Below are positions 26,687-37,250 of a stretch of DNA of 64,000 nucleotides, piece after piece (the stretch's first letter is position 1; the number at the start of each line of letters is the position of its first letter). The translations under genes were made by a program, and so were the position numbers. The stretch covers positions 1 to 64,000 of the forward strand of contig NZ_JACIFV010000007.1 in assembly GCF_014197535.1 (NCBI RefSeq). The letters are read 5' to 3'. The DNA comes from Rhizobium aethiopicum (lineage in GTDB: Bacteria; Pseudomonadota; Alphaproteobacteria; Rhizobiales; Rhizobiaceae). A model generated the notes under the pieces. It did no database searches. It had not been told where the DNA came from and was given only the letters and a program-made list of their open reading frames with translations.

Positions 26687-26835
26687 TGCGTGTCCTCGGC
26701 ATGAACTTGCTTAAGCCTAGCCTGGGAAACCGAGCAGCATGCATCGACCGGGATTGCTGCAGCGGATGAAAATTGCGTTTTCCGCGCCGCCGCCAGTCAA
26801 ATCTACGGCCGGTGATCACGCCGGGCCGCTCGCCG

Positions 26836-27189
26836 TCACGCCACGGTCACGTAGATCTTGCGAACCGTCTCGATCGTCTTCCACACGCCGACGAAGCCCG
26901 GCTTCATGACGAAGCTGTCACCGGCCTTGTAGACCACCGGTTCTCCGCCGTCCGGCGTAAGTTCGACCAGGCCGGAAAGGATATGGCAGAACTCGAATGT
27001 CTCGCCCTTGATCGAACGCGTCTCACCGGGCGTTGCCTCCCATACGCCGGTATGAACCGTGTCCGCGCGAGCGACATCCTGCGCCCAGGTCTTGAAGCTG
27101 GGATTGCCCGAGATCAGACGCTCGGGGAGGGGGCTGGATTCGCGCGGCGCATGCGATGGATTGGCGTCGATTGTCTTGAGCAGGGACAT
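26836..27189 (-). CDS. Cupin-domain protein (DUF861/EutQ-like)
   Basis: 117 residues, single cupin barrel: GETFEFCHILSGLVELTP, then GDSFVMKPGFVGVWKT. This small-cupin group is frequent inside amino-acid and amine catabolic operons, where its role is poorly defined (ligand sensing, isomerase or metal-dependent steps have been suggested). It follows the GhrA-like reductase by 37 bases on the same strand. The usual two-His metal set is reduced here, so catalytic metal binding is uncertain. Confidence 0.85.
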   Translation of the reverse strand: MSLLKTIDANPSHAPRESSPLPERLISGNPSFKTWAQDVARADTVHTGVWEATPGETRSIKGETFEFCHILSGLVELTPDGGEPVVYKAGDSFVMKPGFVGVWKTIETVRKIYVTVA

Positions 27190-27226
27190 GGCTTTCCTTC
27201 CGAGGTGCAGATGGTTGGTGAGATGA

Positions 27227-28150
27227 TCAGTAGCCGCGGCTGCGATCGACCAGCCCGATCGGGTCGAGGCCCGCCCTGTGTCGTTTAATGTTGCCGATCA
27301 CGGTGGCCGCCGCGGTTTCAGCTTGCGTGACGCTCGCAATATGCGGCGTCAGCAGAATTTTTGGATGATTCCAGAGGGCGTGGTCCGCAGGCAGCGGCTC
27401 CGGATTGGTAACATCGACGACAGCGCCGGAGAGACGTCCGGCGTCGAGTGCAGCGACAAGCGCCTGATGATCGAGCTGAGCGCCGCGACCCACATGAACG
27501 AGTGCGGCCCCAGCAGGAAGCCTGGCAAAGAGCTCAGCATTCAGGAAGCCGCGCGTCTCCTCGGTCAGCGGCAGCATGCAGATGAGAATATCGGTGGTGG
27601 CAAGCAGGGTCTCGAGCCCCTCGCCGCCGCTGAGGCACCGAACGCCGTCGATCGCGCGCGGAGTGCGGCTCCAGCCGGACAGCGGAAAGCCGAAACGATG
27701 CAAACTCTCAAGCGCCGCGCTTCCGAGCATGCCGAGCCCGAGCACGCCGATGCGGCGTTCCGTCGCCTGAACGGGTGCGATCGGTTGCCAGATCCCGCGT
27801 CGCTGCTGGTCGAGATAGGCCGGCAGATCGCGATGGAGCGCGAGCACGGCGAGCGTCACATATTCCTGCATCATTCTGACGATGCCGTCTTCGACCATGC
27901 GTACCACCTTGACCTGCGTAGGCACGGCGTCGATGCGGAACTGATCGATGCCGGCGCCGATCGAAAACAGGATTTCAAGATTGTTGTAACGGGCGAGATC
28001 ATCCGGCACGGTCCAGGTGATGAGGTAGCGCACAGCCTCCGGTTCGACCGATGCCGGATCCATGGCGAAGCTTATGTCGGGCAGCTCGCGCGCGAAGGCC
28101 TCGGCGAATATGGCGCCGCGCTTCGCATCGGAATTGAAGAGAAAGGTCAT
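27227..28150 (-). CDS. D-2-hydroxyacid dehydrogenase, glyoxylate/hydroxypyruvate reductase A-like
   Basis: 307 residues, NAD(P)-binding fold with [12 protein letters not shown] at about 136-147. Catalytic triad Arg222 (HVGRGAQ), Glu251 (NPEPLP) and His270 (TPHIASVT) is intact. GhrA enzymes reduce glyoxylate and hydroxypyruvate. The ATG at 28150 follows AAGGAG; a frame 12 codons longer lacks support. It lies 23 bases after the deacylase gene and may dispose of an oxo-acid produced by the operon (inference). Confidence 0.92.
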   Translation of the reverse strand: MTFLFNSDAKRGAIFAEAFARELPDISFAMDPASVEPEAVRYLITWTVPDDLARYNNLEILFSIGAGIDQFRIDAVPTQVKVVRMVEDGIVRMMQEYVTLAVLALHRDLPAYLDQQRRGIWQPIAPVQATERRIGVLGLGMLGSAALESLHRFGFPLSGWSRTPRAIDGVRCLSGGEGLETLLATTDILICMLPLTEETRGFLNAELFARLPAGAALVHVGRGAQLDHQALVAALDAGRLSGAVVDVTNPEPLPADHALWNHPKILLTPHIASVTQAETAAATVIGNIKRHRAGLDPIGLVDRSRGY

Positions 28151-28173
28151 GGTAACGGCTCCTTGATCTGACG

Positions 28174-29298
28174 TCAGGCGATGCAATGTCGGGCGAGTGC
28201 CTCGATCATCGCCTGGCAGGCCAGGAGTTCGCTTGCGAGGATGAATTCGTCCGGTCGGTGAGCACGGGCGATATCGCCCGGTCCGCAGATGATCGCATCC
28301 ATGCCGGCGCGCTGGAAAAGGCCGGCCTCGGTGCCGTAGCTGACGGCGGCGAGCGGCTCGGTACCGGTGAGTTCGCTAAGCAAATGCGCAAGTGGCGCAT
28401 CGGCGGCAAGCGACAGCGCCGGATAGGCGCTAAGCTCGCGCCATTCCGACTGAAAGCCGCGTTGCGGCAGCGCGTCGGCCATCGCTCGCAGCGGCGCCAG
28501 CAGCGTGGCCGGGTCGATTCCAGAAATAGCCCTGGCCTCGAACTCGGCCTCGCAGCTATCGGGAATGATGTTGACCGCTTGGCCGCCCTTCAGCGTGCCG
28601 ACCTGGAGCGAGGAATAGGGCGGTTCGAACACAGGATCGAACGGACCCTGCGTCAGCCGTTCGGCTTCGGCGCTGGCGCAAGCCAAGATCTCGGTAATGG
28701 CATGGATTGCATTCAGCCCCTGGTCCGGGCGCGAGGAGTGGCCGGATCGGCCCCTGACCGTCAGCCGGGCGGCCGCCTTCCCCTTGTGGGCGCGGATCGC
28801 CCGCATGCCGCTCGGCTCGCCAATGATCACGCCGAGCGGACGTGCACAGAGCTCAGGCAGGCGGGCGATCATATGCGGGACGCCGCGACAGCCTGCCTCC
28901 TCATCGTAGGAAAAAGCGAGGTGGATGGGCCGCCGGAGTCGTGCCGCCGCGAGGGCGGGGACGGCGGCAAGCACGACGGCGAGAAAGCCCTTCATGTCGG
29001 TGGTTCCACGACCGTAGAGGCGGCCCGTCTCGGCGCGGAGACGGAACGGATCGCTGCTCCACCCGCCTTCCGCCGCGGGAACGACGTCCATATGGCCGGA
29101 GAGGATGTATCCAGGCGTCTCCCTTGGGCCGATCGTTACGAAGAGGTTCGACCGGTCGCCCTCGGGGCCGGCAATCTCCGTGGCGACAATACCGTGGCTT
29201 TGCAGGTAATGCCTGATCCACCCAACGATCTCGCCGTTCGGCGTGCCGACGACCGAGGGAAAGCCGACCAATCTTTCGAGGATTTCAACTGCCTGCAT
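28174..29298 (-). CDS. M20 amidohydrolase, acetylornithine deacetylase-like
   Basis: 374 residues of the M20/ArgE family. Zinc-site residues: His69 and Asp71 in SGHMDVVP, Asp101 in GRGTTDMKG, and the Glu pair near 133-134 in DEEAGC. It hydrolyses an N-acyl amino acid or similar amide. The ATG at 29298 has GAGGA upstream. As first gene of a catabolic operon it more likely removes an acyl group from an imported substrate than makes arginine. Two acetyltransferase genes flank the region, so acetylation and deacetylation of one compound class is an attractive idea. Confidence 0.9.
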   Translation of the reverse strand: MQAVEILERLVGFPSVVGTPNGEIVGWIRHYLQSHGIVATEIAGPEGDRSNLFVTIGPRETPGYILSGHMDVVPAAEGGWSSDPFRLRAETGRLYGRGTTDMKGFLAVVLAAVPALAAARLRRPIHLAFSYDEEAGCRGVPHMIARLPELCARPLGVIIGEPSGMRAIRAHKGKAAARLTVRGRSGHSSRPDQGLNAIHAITEILACASAEAERLTQGPFDPVFEPPYSSLQVGTLKGGQAVNIIPDSCEAEFEARAISGIDPATLLAPLRAMADALPQRGFQSEWRELSAYPALSLAADAPLAHLLSELTGTEPLAAVSYGTEAGLFQRAGMDAIICGPGDIARAHRPDEFILASELLACQAMIEALARHCIA

Positions 29299-29559
29299 GA
29301 GCGTCCTCGCATCGCGGGATATAGAATTGCACCGGCCCACTCGCGGGCAACGGCGCAGCCGGCGGTCGGGGTCTGGTCAATGACTGTAGGGGCCCGGCCA
29401 GGCTTTATTTGCCGAAACTGCATCGGATTTGGACGATTGTTGTGTTTGCACGGGCTTCGCCAGTGAATTGTATCGCGCGATCCGTCCTAATCTCGACGAA
29501 GGAACTTCCGGGCGCAGCTTTCCCTATGGGTGGCCGGACAACACCGCAGGAGGGCGGGA

Positions 29560-30462
29560 GTGAGTGCACTGACATCCGAATCCAGGTTGGTCGATAGTTT
29601 CGAGACGCGCATAACCGGGATCGACAGCGTCGACCTCGACAAGCTGCATGCGCTGTCGATGTCCGTCGCCTGGCCGCATCGCCGTGAAGACTGGCAATTC
29701 CTGCGCGAATTCGGGCAAGGCATTGCGGCCATCGATGAAATCGGCCGCATCCTCGGCTCCGCGATGTGGTTTCCCTATGATGACCGGTTCGCCACGATCG
29801 GTATGGTCATCACCTCGCCGCGCCTGCAGGCCAATGGCGCCGGGCAATGGCTGATGGGCCACGCGCTCGACCAGGTCGCCGGACGAAATCTTGGGCTGAA
29901 CGCGACGCGGGCGGCGCGTCGCCTTTATTTGTCGTTGGATTTTGTCCGTGAAGCGCCCGTCTTTCAATGCCAGGGTGAAGCGATAGCGCCACCGGATGTG
30001 GAGTTGCCGCCCGGTGCCGCAATACGGCCTGTGGAAGCTGAAGATCTGGAGGCGATCGCCGAACTGGATCGCGTGGCCTTCGGCACGGACCGCACGCCGC
30101 TTCTGGCAAGGCTCATGACAAATTCGAAGGGCGTCGTGCTCGTTCGCGGCGGCCGGATCGAGGCCTTCTCGCTTTGCCGAAGGTTCGGGCGCGGCCATGT
30201 CGTCGGCCCGGTGGTGGCGGTCAGTGATGCTGACGCGATTGCCGTCGTCCATACGCATGTGCTCGAGCATGCGGGGTCATTCCTGCGCCTCGATACACGC
30301 GAGAAAGTCGGGATATTTGCCGATTTTCTCTCCCGCTGCGGCCTTGCTGTCTTTGACTTCGTGACAACCATGTCGCTGGGCGACCCTTGGCTCCCAATTC
30401 CGGCAGGTCATGTGGGGCATCGGCCGAAAACCTATGCGCTGGTCAGCCAGGCGCTCGGCTGA
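29560..30462 (+). CDS. Double-domain GNAT N-acetyltransferase (second paralog)
   Basis: 300 residues with an N-terminal GNAT domain and a related C-terminal half. It shares with the protein at 14453 the segments WPHRREDWQF, FGRGHVVGPVVA and the terminal SQALG. The acetyl-CoA loop is weaker here (QANGAGQWLM replaces RGRGLGRRLM), so catalytic competence of domain 1 is less certain. The GTG at 29560 has AGGAGG seven bases upstream; an ATG at 29530 is possible. It diverges from the ArgE-like operon and may be co-regulated with it. Confidence 0.83.
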   Translation: MSALTSESRLVDSFETRITGIDSVDLDKLHALSMSVAWPHRREDWQFLREFGQGIAAIDEIGRILGSAMWFPYDDRFATIGMVITSPRLQANGAGQWLMGHALDQVAGRNLGLNATRAARRLYLSLDFVREAPVFQCQGEAIAPPDVELPPGAAIRPVEAEDLEAIAELDRVAFGTDRTPLLARLMTNSKGVVLVRGGRIEAFSLCRRFGRGHVVGPVVAVSDADAIAVVHTHVLEHAGSFLRLDTREKVGIFADFLSRCGLAVFDFVTTMSLGDPWLPIPAGHVGHRPKTYALVSQALG

Positions 30463-30670
30463 CGGGAATTAAGCGCCGGGATAAGTGGGCATGGCGGCCG
30501 AAGCCTTGATACGTTCGGCTTCGGGTCGGAAGGAACGATATTGCCACAGGCCTTCCCGCCGTTTCCCGCCGGTATACGGTCTCGAGCCAGAACACCGTGT
30601 CATCGATCGGCAGGACAGGATGCCAGGCATACCACTCCGACCAGATCCTCTCTCGCTGCTCGATACTCAT
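30443..30670 (-). CDS. Small conserved-looking protein, function unknown
   Basis: 75 residues beginning MSIEQRERIWSEWYAWHPV, rich in Trp and Arg, with ETVYRRETAGRPV in the middle. The ATG at 30670 is preceded by GGGGAGAGGAG, a very strong ribosome site, the main reason to call it. Trp-rich small proteins with a WSEWYAW-type start resemble phage or mobile-element cargo proteins, but no family is named. Its 3' end overlaps the acetyltransferase stop tail-to-tail by 20 bases. Confidence 0.5.
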   Translation of the reverse strand: MSIEQRERIWSEWYAWHPVLPIDDTVFWLETVYRRETAGRPVAISFLPTRSRTYQGFGRHAHLSRRLIPVSRAPG

Positions 30671-30831
30671 CGCTCCTCTCCCCATTCTTGAAGCGATCCG
30701 CTTCGAAAAATATTCAGCAGGAGAGAATTATATTACGAAACTATTCTGTCACGAGGATCGTTTTTGGTGCCGCGCGAAGTTGCTCAGCCAATCGTCTCAC
30801 CGCAGCTGGCGCGCACAAGACGGCCGGATAA

Positions 30832-31143
30832 TCAGCCAATCGAGCGCAGCCCGAGATAGGCGGCCAGGCTAACGGCAGAAAGCGCGATGGTCAGCCTGGG
30901 GCGGGCGTCGTCGAACATCGCCGCCAGCATAAGGCAGAGCATCAGCACGACGGATTTGGCCCAGAGATTTTGGTCGGAGATGGTGAAGGCGACTGCCGCA
31001 AGAAAGACGGCGCTTGCGACGACCGTCACGGGAGCGGATTTCTCAGCGAGATCGCCGCCGGCAAAATACGGCAGAAGAAAACGCCGCATGCTCAGGCCTG
31101 AAGCGACGCTTAGAAGAAGGCAGGTCAAAACAAGGTGCAGCAT
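30832..31143 (-). CDS. Small inner-membrane protein, unknown
   Basis: 103 residues (114 if the ATG at 31176 is used) with about three hydrophobic segments: a signal-like first helix, one near residue 40 (VTVVASAVFLAAVAF) and one or two near the C terminus. Neither start has a good ribosome site. It lies divergent from the LysR gene. No family recognised; topology only. Confidence 0.55.
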   Translation of the reverse strand: MLHLVLTCLLLSVASGLSMRRFLLPYFAGGDLAEKSAPVTVVASAVFLAAVAFTISDQNLWAKSVVLMLCLMLAAMFDDARPRLTIALSAVSLAAYLGLRSIG

Positions 31144-31455
31144 ATGGTCGGCGCCGGTCGTTCTACAGATCAGCATAGAGACGCAATCTCCATGCCAGCC
31201 GCAAAACGCCCGATAGCCGGGGCGATGCAGCGGTTTGCGTGGCTATTTCGGCGGCGTCTCGATCTTTTTTTCGGCAATCACTTGGCTGTCTGGCCTGCGG
31301 ATGCGCGGACATTTTTAATGAGAAGGTCGAGCCCGGGAGCCTTCACGCTGCCTCGATTCCGGTTTTTCGCCTGTGTCTAAACCCGCTTGAGCTCGGGTAA
31401 TGATTTTTATATAGAGAACAATGACTCGCTTTAATTCCGGAAAAGAGATTTTTCA
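31144..31455. other. Intergenic region before the LysR gene
   Basis: About 310 bases between the small membrane gene and the LysR gene. It includes an A/T-rich patch just before the LysR start (TTTTTATATAGAGAAC, around 31405), a likely promoter zone. No gene, repeat or clear operator was recognised. Confidence 0.4.
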
Positions 31456-32361
31456 TTGGACCTTTCGTCAATCGAGATATTCCTCGCCGTTGCCAGCGAT
31501 CGCAGCGTTACCAAGGCCGCAAAGGCAGTCGGTCGAGTGCCGTCCAACGTGACGACGCGCATCCAGCAATTGGAGGAAGACCTTGGCGCTTGCCTGTTCA
31601 GCCGTGACGGCAAGAAGATGACGCTGACACGGGAGGGCGAAACCTTTCTCGCCTATGCCAACCGGCTGATGGCGCTGGCGCTCGAAGCGCGTCAGGCCGT
31701 GCGGCCTCTTGCCCCATCCGGAACATTGCGGGTCGGCACGATGGAGAGCACGGCGGCAAGCCGGCTGCCGGCGGCGTTGACGCAATTCAACCAGATGTGG
31801 CCCGACGTGTCGCTGCATCTGACGATGGGCGCGTCACGCGATCTCGCCCGCAATGTTCTGGCCGATGTGCTGGATTGCGCGCTGATTGCCCGCCCGCCGA
31901 AGACGATGCGCGAGGAGGATCTGGATTTCGATGCCGAACTCGAGGCGCTGGAGATGGAGACGGTCTTCGTCGAAGATTTGTTGATCGTGCTGCCATCCGG
32001 CCATCCCGCCATCAAATCCGCGGCCGACCTGCGTGTCGGATCGCTGGCAGCTTTGGAACCTGGCTGCACCTATCGCCGGATTGCCGAAAACTGGGCGCGC
32101 AAAACGAGCGCCCTATCGACGAGCGAGCTCGGTTCCTATCATGCGATCCTGGCGAGCGTTGCGACCGGGAATACGGCGGGTGTGATGCCAAGGTCCGTTC
32201 TCGATCTCATGCATTGGCCGACTGCCGTTCAGACCCATCAGCTCGGGCCGGTCGAAACGCTGCTGGTTTACCGCAAGGACGATTGCCCCAGCGCCTTCAG
32301 TGCCTTTCATGAGGTGCTTGGCGCAACCAAAGGCAGAGATGTCAGGCTGGCGGCGAACTAG
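31456..32361 (+). CDS. LysR-family transcriptional regulator
   Basis: 301 residues: winged HTH at 1-60 (SSIEIFLAVASDRSVTKAAK, then VTTRIQQLEEDLG) and an effector-binding domain from about 90. It begins with TTG at 31456; an upstream AAGAGA is a modest ribosome site. The next gene, an HPP-CBS membrane protein, starts 56 bases downstream on the same strand, so the pair is probably one unit and the regulator may act on it and on the divergent membrane gene. Effector unknown. Confidence 0.92.
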   Translation: MDLSSIEIFLAVASDRSVTKAAKAVGRVPSNVTTRIQQLEEDLGACLFSRDGKKMTLTREGETFLAYANRLMALALEARQAVRPLAPSGTLRVGTMESTAASRLPAALTQFNQMWPDVSLHLTMGASRDLARNVLADVLDCALIARPPKTMREEDLDFDAELEALEMETVFVEDLLIVLPSGHPAIKSAADLRVGSLAALEPGCTYRRIAENWARKTSALSTSELGSYHAILASVATGNTAGVMPRSVLDLMHWPTAVQTHQLGPVETLLVYRKDDCPSAFSAFHEVLGATKGRDVRLAAN

Positions 32362-32417
32362 CTCCTGCCTCTCCTCCTTCACCCCTCAAATTATCCTCAC
32401 TCATCATTGGTCTTCGC

Positions 32418-33548
32418 ATGCAGTTTCCCGTTTCACCGAAAGTGGGGCCGAGCCTTATCCGCCGCTTTCGCCTGTTTTCGCCGATCCTGGCCGGCGCGAC
32501 GTTAAGAGAACGATTGATCGCGTGTTTCGGCGCGTTGCTGGGCATCGGACTCACCGGCGTCATCAGCGGCTATCTGTTCGGCCAGGGGCCACATCTTCCG
32601 CTGATCGTCGCACCGATGGGGGCGTCGGCGGTGCTGCTTTTCGCGGTGCCGGCAAGCCCGTTGGCGCAGCCATGGGCGATCATCGGCGGCAACACAATTT
32701 CCGCCTTGATGGGCATCATCGCCGCCTATTTCATTCGTGATCCGATCATCGCCACGGGCGTTGGCGTTTCGCTGGCCATCGGGGCGATGTCGTTCACGCG
32801 ATGCCTTCACCCGCCGGGAGGGGCTGCGGCACTGACCGCGGTGCTCGGCGGTCCTGTCGTCGCCGGCTGGGGATTCCTCTTTCCCTTCGTGCCGGTCGCT
32901 TTGAACTCCTGCATTCTCGTCGGGCTCGGGCTGCTGTTCCACAAACTTTCCAGACGGAACTATCCGCACGTCGTTCCGAAGCCGGCGGAGAACACCCATC
33001 AGACGATCGATCCGCCATCCGCCGCGCGGGTGGGATTTCGCGAGGAGGATGTTGATGCCGCCCTCGAGGCGCTCGACGAAACCTTCGATATCGATCGGGC
33101 GGACCTCGGAAGACTGCTGCAACAGGTCGAACTGCAGGCGGCTATCCGATCAAACGACAAGATCAGCTGCGCCGATATCATGTCGCGTGACGTGATCGCC
33201 ATCGGCGAGACGTCCGAGCCGGACGCCGCGCGGCATCTTCTTTTGAAGCACAATATCCGCACCCTGCCGGTGAAAGATCGGGAAGGCCGTCTGATCGGCA
33301 CTGTCGGCTTGCGTGAATTGTTTGCGGGCGGCGATACGATTGCCCACGCGATCTCCAAACCGGCGGTGGCAAGAGCTTCGGATGCGGCCCTGTCGCTGCT
33401 GCCGGTTCTGACGGACGGGCGCACCCATGCCGTCATCATTGTCGACGACGACCACCGGATCCTCGGCCTGATATCGCAGACGGACCTTTTGAGCGCCGTG
33501 GCGCGGCTGCTGCCGAACGACGGCAACACGATCGCGGCCGTGGCGTGA
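32418..33548 (+). CDS. HPP-family membrane protein with C-terminal CBS pair
   Basis: 376 residues. The N-terminal half has about four to five membrane helices and the family signature RCLHPPGGAAALTAVLGG (about 134-151). The C-terminal half from about 250 holds two CBS motifs (ADIMSRDVIAIGE and VIIVDDDHRILGLISQ), which bind adenine nucleotides and usually gate activity. HPP proteins of plant chloroplasts and cyanobacteria have been linked to nitrite transport; for this bacterial form that is only a suggestion. It follows a LysR gene. Confidence 0.9.
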   Translation: MQFPVSPKVGPSLIRRFRLFSPILAGATLRERLIACFGALLGIGLTGVISGYLFGQGPHLPLIVAPMGASAVLLFAVPASPLAQPWAIIGGNTISALMGIIAAYFIRDPIIATGVGVSLAIGAMSFTRCLHPPGGAAALTAVLGGPVVAGWGFLFPFVPVALNSCILVGLGLLFHKLSRRNYPHVVPKPAENTHQTIDPPSAARVGFREEDVDAALEALDETFDIDRADLGRLLQQVELQAAIRSNDKISCADIMSRDVIAIGETSEPDAARHLLLKHNIRTLPVKDREGRLIGTVGLRELFAGGDTIAHAISKPAVARASDAALSLLPVLTDGRTHAVIIVDDDHRILGLISQTDLLSAVARLLPNDGNTIAAVA

Positions 33549-33677
33549 AACGTGCGCTGCCGCTGGCCCGCCACGGCCGACGAAGGCGATATGCCTTCGT
33601 CGTCGGCCTCCGATATAACCTCTGTTACGACCTGAACGGAGCGGGATGCGCTCGTCATCGACTTCGCGCCGGCGCCG

Positions 33678-33935
33678 TCACCGAGCAGTCGGCGGGCGTC
33701 CGTCCGTCTCAAACAGGCCGCGGGCCGCCTCGACCATCGACTGCAGATGATTGGGGTCGCGCACGCCCTGCCGGTAGAGCTCGATGATGATACCCGCCAT
33801 TCGTTGGGCTTCTTCGCTGTCTCTTGCTACTGCGTAATCGGCGCTGAGTTTGTCGAAGACGCGCTGGCAGGTTTCGAGATCGCGGGAGTCCAGCGGCACC
33901 TGCGATCGGTTTAGGATCGTTTGAACCATCTTCAT
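33678..33935 (-). CDS. Conserved hypothetical protein near groEL
   Basis: 85 residues, mostly alpha-helical by composition, acidic, beginning with MKMVQTILNRSQV. The sequence DLETCQRVFDKL and a helix with IIIELYRQGV suggest a small regulatory helix bundle. GAGGGA lies immediately before the ATG. It is downstream of the groEL terminator on the same strand, so it is probably transcribed separately. Function unknown; similar short proteins are common in rhizobia (from memory, not searched). Confidence 0.7.
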   Translation of the reverse strand: MKMVQTILNRSQVPLDSRDLETCQRVFDKLSADYAVARDSEEAQRMAGIIIELYRQGVRDPNHLQSMVEAARGLFETDGRPPTAR

Positions 33936-33943
33936 TCCCTCGG

Positions 33944-33973
33944 AAAAGGCCCGCCCGGCGTATCCAGGCGGGC
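33944..33973 (-). terminator. Terminator of groESL
   Basis: Inverted repeat GCCCGCC/GGCGGGC (33949-33955 with 33967-33973), followed on minus by CTTTT. It lies 14 bases past the groEL stop and ends the operon before the 85-residue gene. Confidence 0.82.
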
Positions 33974-33986
33974 TTGCGACCCTGTC

Positions 33987-35627
<1,641 letters not shown>

Positions 35628-35700
35628 TCATCGGCAGCTAGCGCATGTCGCCAAGTGTACAGCGGTTTTGCGAGAACGACATGCGTAGAAATTAAGATCT

Positions 35701-35740
35701 AAAGCGCAAGGAGCGAATCTCAGAGATTGCAACGCGCTTT
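35701..35740 (-). promoter_or_regulatory. Nested stem-loop in the groES-groEL spacer
   Basis: AAAGCGC at 35701-35707 pairs with GCGCTTT at 35734-35740, enclosing a second perfect repeat AATCTC-A-GAGATT (35716-35728). It lies in a 150-base gap, longer than the usual groESL spacer, and could mark an mRNA processing or partial termination point that separates GroES and GroEL levels. Confidence 0.6.
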
Positions 35741-35765
35741 AACGTTGACTTCCGACGTGATGGAC

Positions 35766-36080
35766 TCAGGCGGCCTCTTTCTGCTCGCCCTGATCGTCGA
35801 TGATACCCATCACGTCGCTTTCCTTCATGATCAGCAGGTCTTCGCCGTCGATCTTGATCTCCGTGCCGGACCACTTGCCGAACAGGATGCGATCGCCGGC
35901 CTTGACGTCGAGCGCCTGGATCTGGCCGGCATCGTTGCGGGCGCCGGAGCCGACGGCGATGACTTCGCCTTCCTGCGGCTTTTCCTTGGCGGTATCGGGA
36001 ATGATGATGCCGCCCTTGGTCTTTTCCTCGGAAGCGACGCGGCGGACGAGAATGCGGTCATGAAGCGGTCGGAACGACAT
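35766..36080 (-). CDS. groS: Co-chaperonin GroES (10 kDa)
   Basis: 104 residues beginning [15 protein letters not shown], with the mobile loop [18 protein letters not shown] (about 18-35) that docks on GroEL and the roof segment near 50. The ATG at 36080 follows GGAAGACA; 26 more upstream codons are open but are not family sequence. First gene of the groESL unit, with a CIRCE operator 146 bases upstream. Confidence 0.97.
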   Translation of the reverse strand: MSFRPLHDRILVRRVASEEKTKGGIIIPDTAKEKPQEGEVIAVGSGARNDAGQIQALDVKAGDRILFGKWSGTEIKIDGEDLLIMKESDVMGIIDDQGEQKEAA

Positions 36081-36225
36081 GTCTTCCTCCATAGACAAAC
36101 AATAACGAACGGTGTTGGCGCTCGCCGCACCTGATTGACGAGGTCCGGACGGGTGCAAAGTCGCGCGCCTTGCGCGAATGATCTGGTTCGAGCGTTTTTC
36201 GATTTCAAGAGGAACAGGAGAAAAA

Positions 36226-36252
36226 TTAGCACTCTCTGTCGGCGACTGCTAG
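36226..36252. promoter_or_regulatory. CIRCE element (HrcA operator), one degenerate half
   Basis: TTAGCACTC (36226-36234), nine-base spacer, GACTGCTAG (36244-36252). The consensus is TTAGCACTC-N9-GAGTGCTAA, so the left half is perfect and the right half has two mismatches. It lies upstream of groES and is expected to bind the HrcA repressor. Downstream on minus, CTTGAAA (around 36203) resembles the -35 of alphaproteobacterial RpoH promoters, but its -10 partner is poor. Nothing else was recognised in the 36081-36434 gap. Confidence 0.85.
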
Positions 36253-36434
36253 CAGTTCTCCCGGGAACAGAAGACCCGCTCCTGCGTTCGACATAATGAC
36301 GATGGTCGTCCCCTCGTCTCGAAGGCGAGTTCAAACTGCAACTGGCTTGAATCCGGATGTCGGCGTTCCTAGCTCTCAGGCGATCGAGGCTCGATGAGCT
36401 CGATCACCGTCCCACGTCTTTAGGAGTGAGTGAC

Positions 36435-36725
36435 ATGGAAGAGAAGACCAATATAATCAAAGACCTCAGTATCGAGGAACGCGAGGAGATCTTCGTCGAT
36501 ATCGCTCGCACGCTGGAGGATACAGCGCGCGAGGCGCTTGTCGAAGGCAATACGCAATTTGCCGTACTGTCCAACAACATGGCCGAAGCAATCCGCGTCA
36601 ATGCCGACGAACTCGCCCGGGACGATCCCGAGAATGCCGAGCGGGTGTTGCTGCAGGCAACCGCGATGATCACGCAGTTCGAGGCCGTGCACCCCTATCG
36701 CATGGTGAGCATGGCCGTTCACTGA
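36435..36725 (+). CDS. Small helical protein of unknown function
   Basis: 96 residues, acidic and strongly alpha-helical: IKDLSIEEREEIFVDIARTL, a middle helix with QFAVLSNNMAEAI, and a C-terminal HPYRMVSMAVH. AGGAGTGA precedes the ATG at 36435; the longer frame from 36357 has no such site. It diverges from groES across the CIRCE region and begins a plus-strand series of small genes that looks like a stress cassette. No family recognised. Confidence 0.7.
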   Translation: MEEKTNIIKDLSIEEREEIFVDIARTLEDTAREALVEGNTQFAVLSNNMAEAIRVNADELARDDPENAERVLLQATAMITQFEAVHPYRMVSMAVH

Positions 36726-36834
36726 TTTTGCCGGCAGCACGGTTCGGCTCGACCGACCGCTCGAATCAATCGCCAGCATGCGGAACTCTCGCGGCCGGCG
36801 GAGGTTATTGGATCACAGCATCGAAAGGTGATCC

Positions 36835-37191
36835 ATGACCACTTCCCCAACCAACATGTCACCCGAGAGCGGAACCGACGATGCGCGCTCTTTCGACACG
36901 CAGCAAGCCGAGGCCGATCGCCAGGCGGCATTGGAAGCCGCCCGGCGCAATATGCGTTCGACGTTGGATCGCGATGGGGGCACCGAGACCCCAAGCCTGA
37001 AACTTGCGAGGGAGTATCTGAGTCTCGGCGGGAGGCGCAGGTCCAAGATCGACGACAACATTACCACTGTTCGCCAGTGGGATGAGGATCCCCCGGCGGC
37101 GGAACGCTTCTGGAAAGAGCGGGTGGAAACACTTTCAAAGGCTGAGCGCAAGCAGGTGGAGGATTTTCTTCCCACCATCAACACGCCTTGA
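36835..37191 (+). CDS. Conserved hypothetical protein
   Basis: 118 residues with a disordered N terminus (many Ser, Thr, Asp) and a basic core SLGGRRRSKIDDNITTVRQW, then a helical end with ERFWKERVETLSKAER. AAAGGTGATCC lies before the ATG. The layout suggests a nucleic-acid or partner-binding protein, but nothing specific is visible. It is 109 bases after the 96-residue gene and before the Cys-rich protein. Confidence 0.68.
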   Translation: MTTSPTNMSPESGTDDARSFDTQQAEADRQAALEAARRNMRSTLDRDGGTETPSLKLAREYLSLGGRRRSKIDDNITTVRQWDEDPPAAERFWKERVETLSKAERKQVEDFLPTINTP

Positions 37192-37250
37192 AAGGCAGCC
37201 GGCGGCTCGTTGTCGCACGATGTGTTCGAACGCTCCGGAGGAGGAAGAGC

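Noticed and set aside
36226..36252. CIRCE-like repeat as a plain terminator hairpin
   Set aside because: The left half is an exact CIRCE half with nine-base spacing upstream of groES, and no T tract follows.
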